Part shown: positions 13,601 through 27,000 of the stretch, piece by piece | Layout of the letters: every line of letters begins with the position of its first letter | Position numbering within the stretch: the stretch's first letter is position 1 | Origin: Amyelois transitella | Taxonomy: Eukaryota > Arthropoda > Insecta > Lepidoptera > Pyralidae | DNA: 64,000 bases | Reading direction: 5' to 3' | NCBI RefSeq assembly: GCF_032362555.1 | Contig: NC_083506.1 | Coordinates: forward strand, 9,843,501-9,907,500 | Made by a program: the position numbers and the translations under genes | The notes under the pieces: model-generated | Seen by the model: only the letters and a program-made list of their open reading frames with translations | Told to the model about the DNA's origin: nothing | Databases searched by the model: none

Positions 13601-16254
13601 TTTCCCATAACTGTTTCCACCTTGTTATATCCACTTTATTCTTGTTCCTATAACATTTTGGATCCTAATTGACAATTAGGTATCACACAAATTCACTTTG
13701 AAATCTAGACCATCGTCCAGTTAAGCCGTTTTAGTAAATGTTACGTCTGAAAAAATATTGCCAAGATAGTTTCAAATATAAAAGATGTTATGAAAATCCA
13801 CAGAAAGAATGTACCTACATATCTCCAGGATAAATAATGCGCCTTGAATAATCCCACCTTTTTCCCGGCAGCATAGACTAAATTTTTCATGTGTCTCCAC
13901 TTTTGACTACTATAACCTCCTTCTATTATCTTTCTAGCCAAATGTTGCTTTGAGTATTATCTAAGTACGAGTACCTATCTATTATAATATAGAAATGGAC
14001 ATAAATTAGATATGCAATCCGGTGGCCACAACAAAACGAGTTTGTTAACGGTGATTTATCCACACTATCAATTAAGAGAAAACTTTGTATATATTTTTCA
14101 AACATTTTCTAACAGCTTTGCAAAAACTGAAACATACAACTGGTTTAAGGAAGATAAGCCTCTCACCTAGGTAAAAATAAAAATATTTTAAACCCTCATT
14201 ACATAGATAGTTTTTGATTTGATTCACTTGTAGGCGGCTGATTCAGCGGAAATCAGACTTCTTCCTTAACAGGGACAAAACACTACAACAACAAACAAAA
14301 ATTAGAAAATGTAGGTACTTCTATATCTACGTGTAAACAAAAATACATGTTCTGATCATTGACCTTGAATCATGAATGGATCCAGTCGCTATAAACGCAG
14401 TGCACCTGTTATTGTAGATGCAACCTGCACGCGATGCGACACACACAATGACGAGGATAAAGAAAAGCAACCTTAAAGATTACAAGAAGAATAGTCATAT
14501 TGATGATTGTTTGTGTTTGTATTTTTGTAAGTTTGAACTCAAGTTTACACTGGACAGATTTTTAATGAAATTTGATTTTTAAAGATTAATGTATAATATT
14601 ATATTTTTCAATTCAAATGTATCCTATTAACTTAAATCCACGCAACTTAAAACAGAACACCTATTTGTTTTGCTTTTTTTCATTCACCAACATCTTCTCT
14701 TCGATATGCTATTATTACAGTATCATTATAAGAACTATTAGTACTAGGTATCATCATAAGAAACAGTTATTAATTAATGGACAATCAATGGAAATGATAA
14801 ACACCGGAAATGGCTAAACACAGCGGAGAACTGCCTCTCATTGATATGTCATATGGGCAGTACTCACGTACTTACTTTAAGCTGCAAATTTGCTATTCAA
14901 CTCGAGAAATTCTGTGGCAACCGTCCGGCGTAGACGGCCCGGGCCGCTGGCCCACTTCGACGAAACGGTGACCACGGCACCGTGACGTAATAACTTACAA
15001 CACATGTAAATAAGCCGTATGCCATAATCACGACAGCCGGTCCATTAAAAATGACCCTCGCCTTATTTATGTGCCAGACACAGTGAACCGTTGCCTATCC
15101 TTTGCCTTCAGCTATTATCTCTCTTTGCGTTTCTTTTAATGGTTTTCTATCGATTTCGAAAGTATGTTGGATCGTAGTTGCTTGAATGTACGGTTTCGCT
15201 CGCCTTAATGTTTCCTCCTGTTTAGTTTCAGAAACATCAGAGGTCCCGTGGTACGTCAGCATGTATTGGCTGTTGTTCAACATTGCCGTCAGCGTGTCCT
15301 TGCTCATCACAGCGCTCTATTGGATCCTTTTGTACGATCCAGGTAAAATGCTAGCATCCATACTTTCATTAAATCTTATTATTGTTTTTAAAATTGAGAA
15401 TTAAATATCAAAACATTCCTTTAAATAAAGTTTCACGGCGTTTCATATTGCCCTGGTTAGGTACCTTCTCAGAATTATTTACTTCCCGAAGTTGCAGGAA
15501 AACCATGATTCTCTGTTCCAGATATGGCAGATATTGAGCCGCGTATGTTCTGGCTGGACGTCGCGACCCACGGAATCAACTCTTGCCTCGCGATAGCTGA
15601 AGTTGTAGCGTCACGCACCCCTGTACGAATACTGCACTTTTATCAGCCCCTTGGCGTAGGGATTTGGTACGCTGTGTTCACCGCCATTTACTACGCAGCA
15701 GGAGGCACTGATGGGTGAGTTTTTTAAACGTTTTATATAGCCATAATCTAGATGATTTGACAGGATTACCTCCCAGTTTAACAAAGAGCAACTGACGTCT
15801 GATCTTCATAAACCAGTGTCAGAAGGCTAAGCCAAGCCTGTGTCGGCGGGCCGTAGACACACACAACGCACATAAAAAACGTTGGTTCAAACATCTAAGA
15901 CTCTTTCCAGCTCTGATGGCCCAGTGTAGGTAGGTCTTCCATATGTAAAGAAAATAAGGGAGATCTTTGCACGTGCTGGATACTATTGGAAATATATATT
16001 TAACTGTTGAACCTTTTCTGATTACAATGTATTTTTTTTTCAGAGCGGGTTCCCCATTTATCTACGCAGTGCTGGACTGGCGGTATGGCTGGCGAACAAC
16101 CGCCCTCGTCGCATCCTCATTGGCTGGCCTTATCGTCGTCTACGCAGTGCTGTGGCTACTCGCTCTTTGCCGGGATAAGATCTCCTTGGACCTTATTCGA
16201 ACCGTCAGCCACGACTTGCCAATAGTACCCGATTCTCTTTCGAGAATAGTATGA
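10605..16254 (+). CDS. Rolling stone-like membrane protein, copy C
   Basis: Third complete rost-family gene. Exons 10605-10899, 15232-15342, 15522-15714 and 16044-16254 (stop TGA) encode 269 residues; phases 1, 1 and 2 match copies A and B, and exon 2 has the same 111-bp length as in copy B. The open frame extends four codons upstream but only from a GTG, so the ATG at 10605 is taken as the start (MVKCYRKT). Family motifs: RWLLFLTNWG in exon 1, VPWYVSMYW in exon 2, NSCLAIAE, LHFYQP and YYAAGG in exon 3, SPFIYAVLDWR in exon 4, followed by a hydrophobic segment and the tail RDKISLDLI. Intron 1 is about 4.3 kb and contains a broken pogo/Tigger-type element. A candidate poly(A) signal lies at 16878. 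Confidence 0.9.
11610..11745 (+). repeat. SINE-like 250-bp repeat, left half
   Basis: Carries 'gttcccgacaccaat', an AAAGAATA run, 'gatggatgtcgtaaaaggcg' and 'aacttgggattcctttt', the same order as the left halves at 33133-33276 and 56241. Located in intron 1 of rost copy C. Confidence 0.65.
12471..13564. mobile_element. Internally deleted pogo/Tigger-type DNA element
   Basis: The ends are imperfect 24-bp inverted repeats at 12471-12494 and 13541-13564 (core AAATATGGGCTA). Inside is only the tail of a transposase on the minus strand, so the DDE core has been lost. The terminal core motif occurs six times inside the element, near 12482, 12681, 13163, 13187, 13524 and 13542. The target duplication is not clear. 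The element lies in intron 1 of rost copy C. Confidence 0.65.
12757..13160 (-). pseudogene. Transposase C-terminal remnant with PHD-like zinc motif
   Basis: Reading the minus strand from about 13160, a Lys-rich linker (KKIEKENKTKDKKPKQKKR) and an acidic stretch (SVSEEYVQFDSDSEPD) lead to a frameshifted Cys/His tail: WVRCLMCQLWAHNDC, then WICDFC. Pogo/Tigger-like transposases of insects often end in such a PHD-like finger. The frame breaks near 12900, where the basic run RKRGRRT stops matching, so this is a dead fragment. No catalytic residues remain. Confidence 0.6.
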
Positions 16255-16877
16255 CGAATGGAATTGAATCACAAAATCAGCGCCCGCGCCGATTAAATAT
16301 ATTTTATGACGTGACGAATATTTCAATAAGATGTGATATTGTTCCCACATTATCCACATGATAGTCCAATTTTTGCATTTCATCAAAAACTTAAAGTAGT
16401 ACGTGTATTCGACTAGGTACTAAATTCTCAATTACAAAACATCATTTCACCCTCAACCAGACAGTATTAAGATTCTCTCTAGCAGCTTAGCTCTTATTTT
16501 GTAATAAACCATAAATTTAACTTTAGTTTCACCTTATAAGTGCACAATTTGGAAACCAAAAATCTATATATTCGTGCCAATTTTGTTTCCATTAGGTATT
16601 TTAATTTATGTAAATGCGTGATAATAATGTTTATAATCAATTTTCTTTTATATGTAGTAATAAGAAACTTTTCCATCAATTTCTAAGTTTAAAAGAGAAA
16701 TTGCTTAATAATGTGAAAGGTTTATTATAATTTCTTAGGTACTTAAACCTCTTGTATATACGTATATACATTTATGGTTTGTTAATTAAATAAGATGTAC
16801 ATATTAACTTTAATTATGTAATATAACAATGTTGCTTTTTATTTAGTTCTCTTTGAACAAATATTGTAAGATGGAGA

Positions 16878-16883
16878 AATAAA
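16878..16883 (+). terminator. Candidate poly(A) signal of rost copy C
   Basis: AATAAA on the plus strand, about 620 bp after the copy C stop codon. It faces a minus-strand signal 26 bp away at 16909-16914. Position and motif only. Confidence 0.45.
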
Positions 16884-16908
16884 AAACAAGATATAGTAAT
16901 TCAGAACA

Positions 16909-16914
16909 TTTATT
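16909..16914 (-). terminator. Candidate poly(A) signal of the zinc-finger gene
   Basis: TTTATT on the plus strand (AATAAA on the minus strand). If used, the zinc-finger transcript would have a 3'UTR of about 4.2 kb and would overlap or abut the end of rost copy C. Other AATAAA words lie closer to the stop, so this choice is uncertain. Confidence 0.3.
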
Positions 16915-19900
16915 TTATATTATAATGCATTCAAACACAAAGCAATCAATTACAGTATGATTAATAACAAACTAAATAATAACTATGATATGTGATTAAA
17001 GTATGACTTATTGTGTCTGTCTGTAGCGAGTCGACACGTACGTTAACGTTCTATTATCAGAAAGTATTAAACAAAACAAATAGCAACAACTAAAATAAAG
17101 TTCATTTATAAAAATAATTTTGAAATACGTCTACCATAAGGTATATTATAATTTTAACAAAACAATATCATGATTATATTTTGGACAACAGTCTCAAAAA
17201 ATAAGCCAACTTACAATTAGTTTTTATATCCAAAAATATATTTCTTATGTACACAGATACAGCTAAATCGTAAACTAGATCAGGTGTCGCGGTCTGAGCC
17301 TTGCCTTGAAATGAAGGTGTGTCGCACGCTTCCTTCTATCGCTTTGAGACCCTCTGTTAGCTGGTGGTACCAATAGTGTGAAAAATCTGTCATTAAGACC
17401 TTTATTTGTCATTAAGTCAAGAAGACCGAAAGGGTCAGATCGTGCAATGGTAAAAAATATGGTTCTTGTAATGTAATTTAGACCACTTATGGATTCTGGT
17501 ATCTGAAAAGCATATTACGGCTCGTTTTTGTCCGTAAAATTATGATAGAGATAAAGGATAATTGAAGAATCACATCTTAGCAAACCCATCTTAACATACT
17601 TACATATACTAGTCAGGCTAACTTACAACATGGGAATTTCCATTGTACATTTGTTATATTATAAGTATGATATCACAATCATGAGAAATTATGCTACAAT
17701 GTCAATTCAATAGTCCTAAGTTTAAAAGGCATTTCCAGAGATCATTTCCACGATACCATTCACGGGGCATCAATAGTTGTTTCATCTCACGAATCTGTGC
17801 GACATTTGTTTTAAAAACTATGAATGTTTGTGTTATTATAAACTTGGATGGGGGTACAAAATTTTTTCGAGCTCATTCGCGCTTCGGAAAGCACGTTAAG
17901 CTATTGGTCCCGACTGTCATCACTAGAAGGCAGTCATAAAGCCCGATCAGATACATTTTGGCCGCATGAAAACTCAGTGCCGCTCATTAAACACACGATA
18001 AAAAAGCAATATGTATAATAGGCATAGAAAATTAAATGGATTTCGTGAAATGGAACACCTATTTCATAGCTCACAGCTAGCCTTTAAGAAATGGTATCAC
18101 TGCTTACTAACCAAGCAAAGACTATCCTAGCGTTTCGTGGACGAATATCACATTTGTTTAAAAACAAAATGAATTGACTCGTCTGTAATAAATGAAGCGA
18201 CAGATTAAATTCCATATTAATGTTAAAAATTAGATACCTTCTACGTTTTCCAGGTGTAGCGTGTGTAAAGTCTTATTCATCTAAAAAAATATGAAACTTA
18301 TGTTGTTAACTATTGAGTTGGATTCTTAGCAGAAATGAAATTTGTGAATCTTCCATAAATATTTTAGTGAAATTTAAAAGAGAATTTTAAATATGCATCC
18401 ACGAAACGCCACATACTTACAAATACACACTTTACATCAATTAAATATTACAACATATATCTTATTCCATATTTGTAACTTGTTACACATTACAGTACCT
18501 TAACGCTAAAGCGTCTCGATAGACCTAATAACAGTATCATATATTAGGATATTAGCTAAAATTATTTTAAACCCCTGTTCTTATTGTTTGCAACGGTAAC
18601 GTTCAATGAAACAAAATATATTGATTTAGTATGTCGTGTACCTCTATAATGAGATATAAAAAGAAAAATTTCAATAAGTTTAATATAAAAGCCGAACACG
18701 CAATATATAATAAATTCAGTTATTTTCACGTAACCACGACTATAACTCGTGACCACACGTCGTGATAAATATTCACCTACTTTTTTTAAACAATGTTGTA
18801 AAATACGCATAAAATTCACTAGGACAAGGAGGATTAGGCACATTTGGGACATAAGTAATAAATATGTTTTTAAGAATTTTAAGTTACAAAAAAACTACGT
18901 TATCCGCTAAAGATCACAAATACTTAATTATTACACTTAAAAACGCATAGTTATATTGTAAGGTTAGGTATACCAAACAAATCATTTGGAATGGTATAAT
19001 AAGTATACATGAATGTACAAAACTACTGTGGTATTATATGCTTGATAATAATTTAGTTAATTTGCATTCTTAATATGTTTCATTATTTTAACCTTTTCGC
19101 TCAAAGATGTGTTTTACGATTGTGCGTGTGTTCTATAATCTTCATAACTTTTTGTTGCCACATAAAAGTATACCATCTTTCGCAAGCGCTTATATAGGTA
19201 AGCTATATTTCTATAAGATAATATACAGATACGCGGGCAACCTAAACCCATTCAAATACTCAAACACTTGCCTTGCACGAGAGCTTAAGGCACGTCACTT
19301 AGTTCAAAGTCATACATAATTTTATGTAGTTTATACACGTATTGCAATTTTTTTATACCAAAACACACAAAATAAAATTCATATTTTTTGGAAGCCAAAA
19401 GCATCACACTCAGTGACAAATTGCCTTTCATGCGAAAGTTATAGTATTGCACCGTAAAAAATTCAATTCTTTTAATTTTTTTTATTTTTTAAGGCAGTGG
19501 TAAATCCTCGCCCGAAATAAAATCTTAAGTCAATTCAGTCATAAAGTTAAAAATTATAAATTTTTGCATATACATACCTTCTGCTAAAAAATAAAATAAG
19601 CTGGTACTACACATCAAAGCATTACAACCAGGTTAACACTACTAAAACTTACTTTTGTGATGGATTTTTCTTTTAATTGATGCACAAAGGCACGTCTCAT
19701 TTTTGGTAATAAGTGCTAGTAAAGAGGGGGACAAAATATATTTTGTGGACCGTCGAGTTCGATGTGCAATGATTTTTGGCAATTAGATAAATTACATTAT
19801 TTTAAGTCCCTGTACAAAGTTTTAGTAACAAAACAACAGTGTTTTGTAAAAAAGAAACACGGTATTTTAATAAATAATTTTCAAATAATTTAAAGGTGCC

Positions 19901-21078
19901 GGACGTATTCAACCTCTTAAAGATTAAGTCAATTACCTAACGATTTAGTTACAGTGAATAGAATCACTTATTTTATATTTATATTTTCAAATAGAAGTTT
20001 TTTCAAATTAATTCACGAATAATGTATTTTTGCGTGATAAGGGAATGTTGTGATGTGAAAGAAGATGTAGTTACAGGAATAGAAAAGGGTATGTTAAGAT
20101 GGTTCGGTCATGTGGAGAGGATGAATGAAAGCAGGTTGACTAAGCAGATATACAAGGAGAGTGTGGAGGGAAAGGTCGGAGTGGGAAGACCTAGACGAAC
20201 GTATCTTGATCAAATTAAGGACGTCCTGGTAAAGGGTCAGGTCAAAAGTACCCGAAACCGCCGAGCTTGTATGAAGAGAGTTATGAATGTGGACGAAGCG
20301 AAAGAAGTATGCAGAGATCGTGGCAAGTGGAAAGAGGTAGTCTCTGCCTACCCCTCCGGGAAAGAGGCGTGATTTTATGTATGTATGTATGTATAATGTA
20401 TTTTTCATTGTTTCTCAATTTACATATAAAGTTTATGTATTTACTAAGGTTTATTTTATGTGACCCCACCACCTACCCATCCACTGCCTCATTCTTGAAT
20501 TCGACGGTCCCATAATAAATATATTTGCCAAAGTCTCGTTTACTTCTTTAGATGCAAATAATCGGAATCAATGTCAAACCACAATCGGACTTCCATTGCA
20601 GTCATGATGTGAATATCAAGGATTATTGGCACAGCATAATTTTACTAACACCACAATGTTCATTTTCTCTCAATTCTAACAACTAATAATTTTACAGTAA
20701 AATACATCACTTAGCACTGACTTGTACAATACAAACTTCATATTAATTACAAAATATATTGTCGTCCATGTCTCATTTATGTGCTTAATAAGGAAAGGCA
20801 ATACAAAATGGCCGTTCGACAGGTTTTTCATAGAAACGAAATTACAATGGATAGCTAAGTGATGTTTACTGTAAAAAATATTATTTATCCCTATATTATT
20901 GGATGTATCTAACTACATATGGTCTTGATCTAAAAAGAGTTTAAAGTGACATACAAGACTGAACATTGAACACCAATTAAGTAATGATATTAGAACCTAT
21001 GACTATTGCTCATAAAGATATCTAAGATTAGGTAGAAAAGATTCAGCTTCATTACCCTTGTAGTTCTAAGGTCGTCAA
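16915..21078 (-). other. Non-coding stretch, possible long 3'UTR of the zinc-finger gene
   Basis: Very AT-rich, without a credible gene. It contains a LINE fragment (20035-20395). The only other notable part is a less AT-rich patch at about 17280-17400. Because no gene intervenes before rost copy C ends, it is plausibly the zinc-finger 3'UTR or plain intergenic DNA. Confidence 0.35.
20035..20395 (+). mobile_element. Non-LTR retrotransposon 3' fragment (end of reverse transcriptase)
   Basis: An open frame here reads MLRWFGHVERM, then KVGVGRPRRTYLDQI and a tail PSGKEA, the usual C-terminus of lepidopteran LINE reverse transcriptases, and ends in ATGT repeats. It is a 5'-truncated copy: no RT core or endonuclease is present. 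A closely related piece lies reversed at 33838-33990. Confidence 0.8.
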
Positions 21079-24000
21079 TTATTGCCAAACTGTGAACATC
21101 ATTTCTTCCTGTAAAGAAAATAATAATTGTTGCATTTGAAGGTAAACCTGACCAGTATTGGGTCGATCATGGTTACACATCCATTTTCCTGAATGTGCAG
21201 GTTTCCTCACAATGTTTTTTTATAAAAGATATATACTATGCCGCCAAAAAGGGGAACATATTATTGTATGTTATTTTTAATTATAGAGTACAATTTCCGA
21301 CATTTATAATAAAGATTACGTTAAGCATATTAGCAATAAGCAAAAAATTACATTCCTTTTGATTGTTTAGTGGAGTTTCCACTCCTTAACATCATATGGA
21401 AAATATTTTAAAATATCAATATAACTGGTAGGTATACATTGAAATTATCATGTTCATTAGAGAAAATGTTTAAGAAATAGTAATAGATGATTACCTGCAT
21501 GAGATCGATGTGCGGATGCTCGAGTAGCCCCAAGCCGAGCTCGTCTCCTGCGCTCTCAGGCTCCGCGCTCTCCACGGCGCCGCCCATTTGTCTGGACAAC
21601 ACCATAAACATGTTAAAACAATTTTAGAAACGATTGAATACTAACTCTTACAATATTGCAAAACTATTTATCGCTCCAAAATCTTTTTTTCATATAACAA
21701 TAATTTCAAAACTATTAGTTGTTAGTTGTGTGTATAATTTTTTTTTTATATAATTATCGTGACGTTATTTTAAAAGCCTACCTGTAAATAGAAATGTCTA
21801 ACTCTTAAAATTAAAAACATAGAAATTCCCGTAAAAAAATGGCTTTTTGGCGACAACAACGAATTCTGTAAAGTACATTGTAAAACTGCACCTGTGTGAG
21901 TAGCATAAAGTCAGCGTTAACAGGTGTTCCTCTCCAAATATCCGAACCAATGCCTTTTTGTCATTTCACTCTGCTTCTGCAGCGTCTTTAATTTTAATAT
22001 CAGTATGGCATATCATTGTCAATTATTGTAGGTAAGAGCTTCAGTGGTCCAAGATAATGATGGTACGAATAATACTTACACACTGTCCTCGTTTATCAGT
22101 ACGTTTCCGTGCAGGAAGAGATCACTGCGGACTGTGTAAATGTTGCTCTCCGACCCCTCTGGCTGTTCCGTCTGAAATATCATTATTGCATTAACTTTAA
22201 TCGACGTTTCTGCTGTGAAAAAGTAACAGATTGTAATTTTACTGATTGCTGCTCTTATTGTGTGGGCAATTATTGTGAAGATACCTGCACATTTAGGCAA
22301 CTGGATGTATGTGTTGAGTTCCCCTGCAAATGTTGCGGAGGTGGACTTGAGGGGCTTTGTGTAAAAACCAGAATCGTAGTCAAAGATGCACCTTGGCCTA
22401 TTGCGAATGACAGACCTGCTAGTTTGGCCAACATTAGGGTAAAAAGATAAAGGTAACACCTTGTATTGTTGAGTTTGGGGGTATATACTTGGTGACTTGC
22501 TTAACAGGATGTGACCTTTTTTGGTGACATTCTGTGAACCATTAGCGTCTATTATACGGAGTCTCTTTTTCGTGAGATCCCTATGAGAAGCCAACCTAAA
22601 CTCAGGCTTATCGGACGTAAATTTAAACTGGACAGGCTACCAAAGAGCTTTTGTCCAGTTTTCGTTAGTGGGACGCCTTGTACCTGTGCCTGTACCCCTA
22701 CCTCTTGAGAAGTGGAGACGCAACCATTAGTAGCGAACCAAATAAATGAGGAAAAAAAGGGGCAGTAAATCTCACAGTGATGTCGTCGTCGGTCTGATAA
22801 TGCACGGCGAGCGGCCACGGGCAGTGCGTGCGCGCGGCGCGGCTGCCGGCCGCAGACTGCGCCACGCCCCACTCCTCGCCCCCCGCGCACCCCGCCGCCG
22901 CCAGCACGCTGTCCGACACTCCTGTCTCCACCCCCTCTTCTAAATCGACCGATTTCGCTTCCATATCTTGCGGATCCGTCGCGTCTTCTTTGCTTTCTAC
23001 GGTCTGTGGAGACAAAAAATATTTTTGTGTCTTCATTCCAGTAGAAGGTGTGGAAGTGGAAGAGAAATGACATGTTGAAACCGTACTTCGTTAGTTACCA
23101 CACCCTAATGGGTGTAATTCTATTCTCTTATATTCTAATGAATATAAGAGAATAGAATTCATCACATTTTCGACTGCTGTGTTGACCTTTAACTTAACGG
23201 GAAAAAGTTTTCAGCAAAGTTTAACCAATAAGGTATCTTACATTGAAAATAAATCAAATAAATATCGAGTATCTAATAATGAATTACCAGGAACATGTAA
23301 TCCAGGCTGTTGTCCACAACATCAGACTGAGAGGGGACACTCTCTTCAGAAACGTGAGCGCTGCCTATATGCGCTTCTAAGGCGTCCGGCTCTTCAAATA
23401 CCTGCCCGCATTCTGGGAACAAAAGAAAAATTTAATGAATAAAGTATTAACTGGAAACATGGAAAAACATCAATATTGGTAAGCATTGATTCAATGACCG
23501 AGGTCAATGGAGAAACATCAAAATGTTTCATTCTGGCATAATTTGAAAGAGATGGAAAGAAAAACATGGAGTTAATTATTCATTTCTGATATTTATTGTT
23601 TCCAGCTGGGTAACGTTAGTAATATGTCGAATGGATGAGTGTCAGAAACCTGTCACAATTTGAATCTCAATTCTATCATTAAGCCAAATAGCTGAATGTG
23701 GCCATTCAGTCCTTTCAAGACTGTTGGCTCTGTCTACCCCGCAAGGGATATAGACGTGAACATATGTATGTGTGTCAGTTTAGTCCAGCAGTTGATATGT
23801 CAGTCAATCAGTGTTCTCTTTCATATATTAAGATTAAATAAATCTGTGTGAAGTGAGTGGAATGTGGTTTACCTGACGGCGGTCACGCGATCTGATTGTG
23901 CGTCCTCTAGACCCGGCAGTTTGGGCTGTAAATGTCAATCAGTATTATGTGTGTCTGTGTGGTTTAATCATATGTTTACCTGCGTGCGGAGAAGCGATCA

Positions 24001-27000
24001 GGTTGTGCGGTTTGGGCGCGTGTTGGCGGGCGGCGTGGTCGCGCAGGTGCTCGCGGCGGAGGAAGGCGCGGCCGCACGTGCCGCACGCGTGCCGCCGGAG
24101 CCCCGTGTGGCGCCGCGCGTGCCGCTCCAGCTTGCTGGCCGAGCGGAACGACGCGCCACAGTTCTGAATTCAAAAATATTGTCTATGCTTTACAAATGTT
24201 TTGGGTGGATTTTACATAGGAACGGTTAACTTTTTTGCTCTCACTAGACATCTAAATCAAAATGTAACATATGAATTATTTTATTACTCTCAAGATATTT
24301 TTGGAAAATTTTGAACAATTAAGACATCTACACTACTCGCATAACTCGTGTACAGTGTCCCGTGTACTGACCGGATACAGACAGGGGTAGGGCTTGTCCC
24401 CGGTGTGCGCGCGGGCGTGCTCGCGCAGGCGGCAGGGCTGCGAGAACACGCGGCCGCAGCCGGGCCAGCCGCACGCCAGCGACGCGGCCGCGCGCGCCCG
24501 CGGCGAGTGCGACCGCGCGTGCGCACGCAAACCCGTCGCCCAGAAGAACTGACGGCCGCATTGCTCGCATCTGCAATTTTTTATTAAACAACTATAAATC
24601 ACACATTTTACTCCAAGGCTGTTTAGTGAATCACGTATAAAAACGTCATGTATATACATATATTATATGAAAATCACACCAAAGCCCCGTTTAGGCACAG
24701 TGTGGCATCGTAGTTTACTACAAAGCCGCATGCCACGCATGACGCACGTTGTAGCAAGGACCAAGTTACCTGGAGACCCATGGAACATGCTGCAAACTGA
24801 CGCAAGCTCTATCAAGATAGGATGGAATTTTATGCGGTATTTTTGTTACTGATTTTCAGTTCTACTGTTATGTGGGACATGTGTGTGGCTTATATCAGAC
24901 CCTACTATGACAAGTCATTAATAGTATGATTTTTTGTGACAAGATACTTTCTCAAAGATATTATATTTTTTACATCCAAGACCCAGGACAATCACAGAAA
25001 GTTCGTTTCTTATTTTGCCCATCATGATTGTAGCTTTAAATTTTTTATTAATATGCAAAATGTGTTGACTGAACTGGTTGCCTTAGTGTAAAACAGTGCA
25101 GAACTACATTTTTATACGAAATGGAGGAGTAACGTATGTGCAAGTCGACGCCTATGTATTGTAATATCAAGACCAAAACATATCAACACAAAAGGTGACA
25201 TGTTTATAAAATAAAATAGTAGATGCTTTCTTGTTCGTTTTTGGTGTAACTGAACAAGAGTACCTATATCAGAAAACCTATTCACCTGTAAGCAGCATCT
25301 TCAATGGTGTGATCTTCTTTCAGATGTTTCAATAATTGCTCACGTATCAGGTATATTTTCCCACAACTCTGTTCGGTACCATCGGCATTTATTTTCTTCA
25401 CTGGACACTCTGACGTCACTTGCCGTGGGACTCGGGTAGTTCCATCTTTGTTATGAACATTTTTATGCTTCTGCCATGTTTGTTCACTTCTGAATTCCTT
25501 ATTGCAATCAGGTATATCACACTAGAAACAATTAAGCAGAATTAATGTGGTTATCATTTTGAACAGTTGCATTTAAAACAGAATTTTAAATTTAATTTGG
25601 AATGATAATAGGAAATGTTACATTGCAATCAGGGTCCAAGACTAACTAAGTTCGTTTTTGCCAATAAAAATGTTACTGGAAAGCCTCAAGAGGATAATGT
25701 TAATAAGTTGAATTAAGAAAGAAAAGGTATTTTATGGCATTCTTCTTCATCTTACCTTAAATTTTTTTGGTCGAATGGTGTACTTCTGAATTAATTCCTG
25801 AACAGGCACTACTGCAGAAGTCTGCTCCTGTGTTTCTGATAGTGACTTTTTACTTGAAGTGGTTATGGCGGACATAGGCACCATGCTTGTAATGAGATCA
25901 TCGCTTTGCTCGCCATATATAGCATTTTTATGAGATTCACCATCTGAGGATATAAATTGAAATAAGCATTCAGTAACTGAACAAACATTTTAACAATTGT
26001 GTTAATGATTTGAAACAAAGGTTTACAGTTATTATTATTAAAATATAATGTTCATAAATTTACCCTGCTAACTTTGAAAAGAGAAATACTTACCTATAAT
26101 TAAGAAAGATTGCATCTCCTGTTTGGGGTCTAATTTAAACAACATTAAATTCTGAAACAAAAATAAAAGAAAATATTCGTATTTTACTCTAATGTATATC
26201 ATGTCTGCATAACTTGTGATGTGAGTATTTATTTTGTAGGTAACACAGTGTTCATTGATTATTAAAAAAGTGAAATCATTTACCAATTGTCAATTTTGAC
26301 TAAAAAATTTGCTGCACTTGTTGCTTAAGTTTCAGTTGTCACAGCCCATTATACCCATTACAGGAAAATAATAATTCTCTGGTTGGTTGCTTGGTGAAGC
26401 CATAAGTTTACCAATACTTAAATGTGATTTTTGTAGAGAGAATATATTATTTTAATGAAAGTATTAGCACCACACAGTTATTTGCACATGGTGGAGAGTG
26501 CAACTGCATTCCCAGCAAAAATGACAGAAAGAAATTTTTACAAATGTATTTAAAAGAAAACCAACCTGTCCATTTTGTCCACTGTTAAAGAATGACTCTA
26601 CATTGACTGTTGATTGCACAGAATTTTCTTCACCATCTAAAAATAAAAAAAATATTTAAACATATACATTATTTTGTACAAAAGATCATAACTATTCTAT
26701 TTGTTCTATAGTTATTCCTACATAATTCATAATTAAGTACATAAATGATATAAATATGATAAATAAATTAATATGATATACTAAAGGAATTTATTTCATA
26801 GTATATTTATAAAATTCATCAAATATCTACATGTGAACCAGCCTGCACATGAAATCTATACTAATATTATAAAGCTGAAAAGTTTGTTTGTTTGAACGCG
26901 CTAATCTCAGGAACTACTGGTTTGAATTGAAAAATTATTTCTGTGTTGAATAGACCATTTATTGAGAAAGACTTTAGGCTGGCGCTTTGGAAGCGGTAGT

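Noticed and set aside
20022-20372. 116-codon frame as a host gene
   Set aside because: Its text is the C-terminus of LINE reverse transcriptase and it ends in the LINE TGTA tail.
22109-22450. Cys-rich plus-strand open frame (113 codons)
   Set aside because: It runs antisense to exon 11 and intron sequence of the zinc-finger gene; the cysteines do not form a spaced motif and no splice context fits.
22076-22594. 172-codon minus-strand open frame
   Set aside because: Only its last 30 codons (22080-22171) match the spliced zinc-finger gene; the rest is intron with a clear acceptor inside it.
23864-24587. GC-rich plus-strand frames around the finger exons
   Set aside because: Antisense to zinc-finger exons whose C2H2 pattern is unmistakable.
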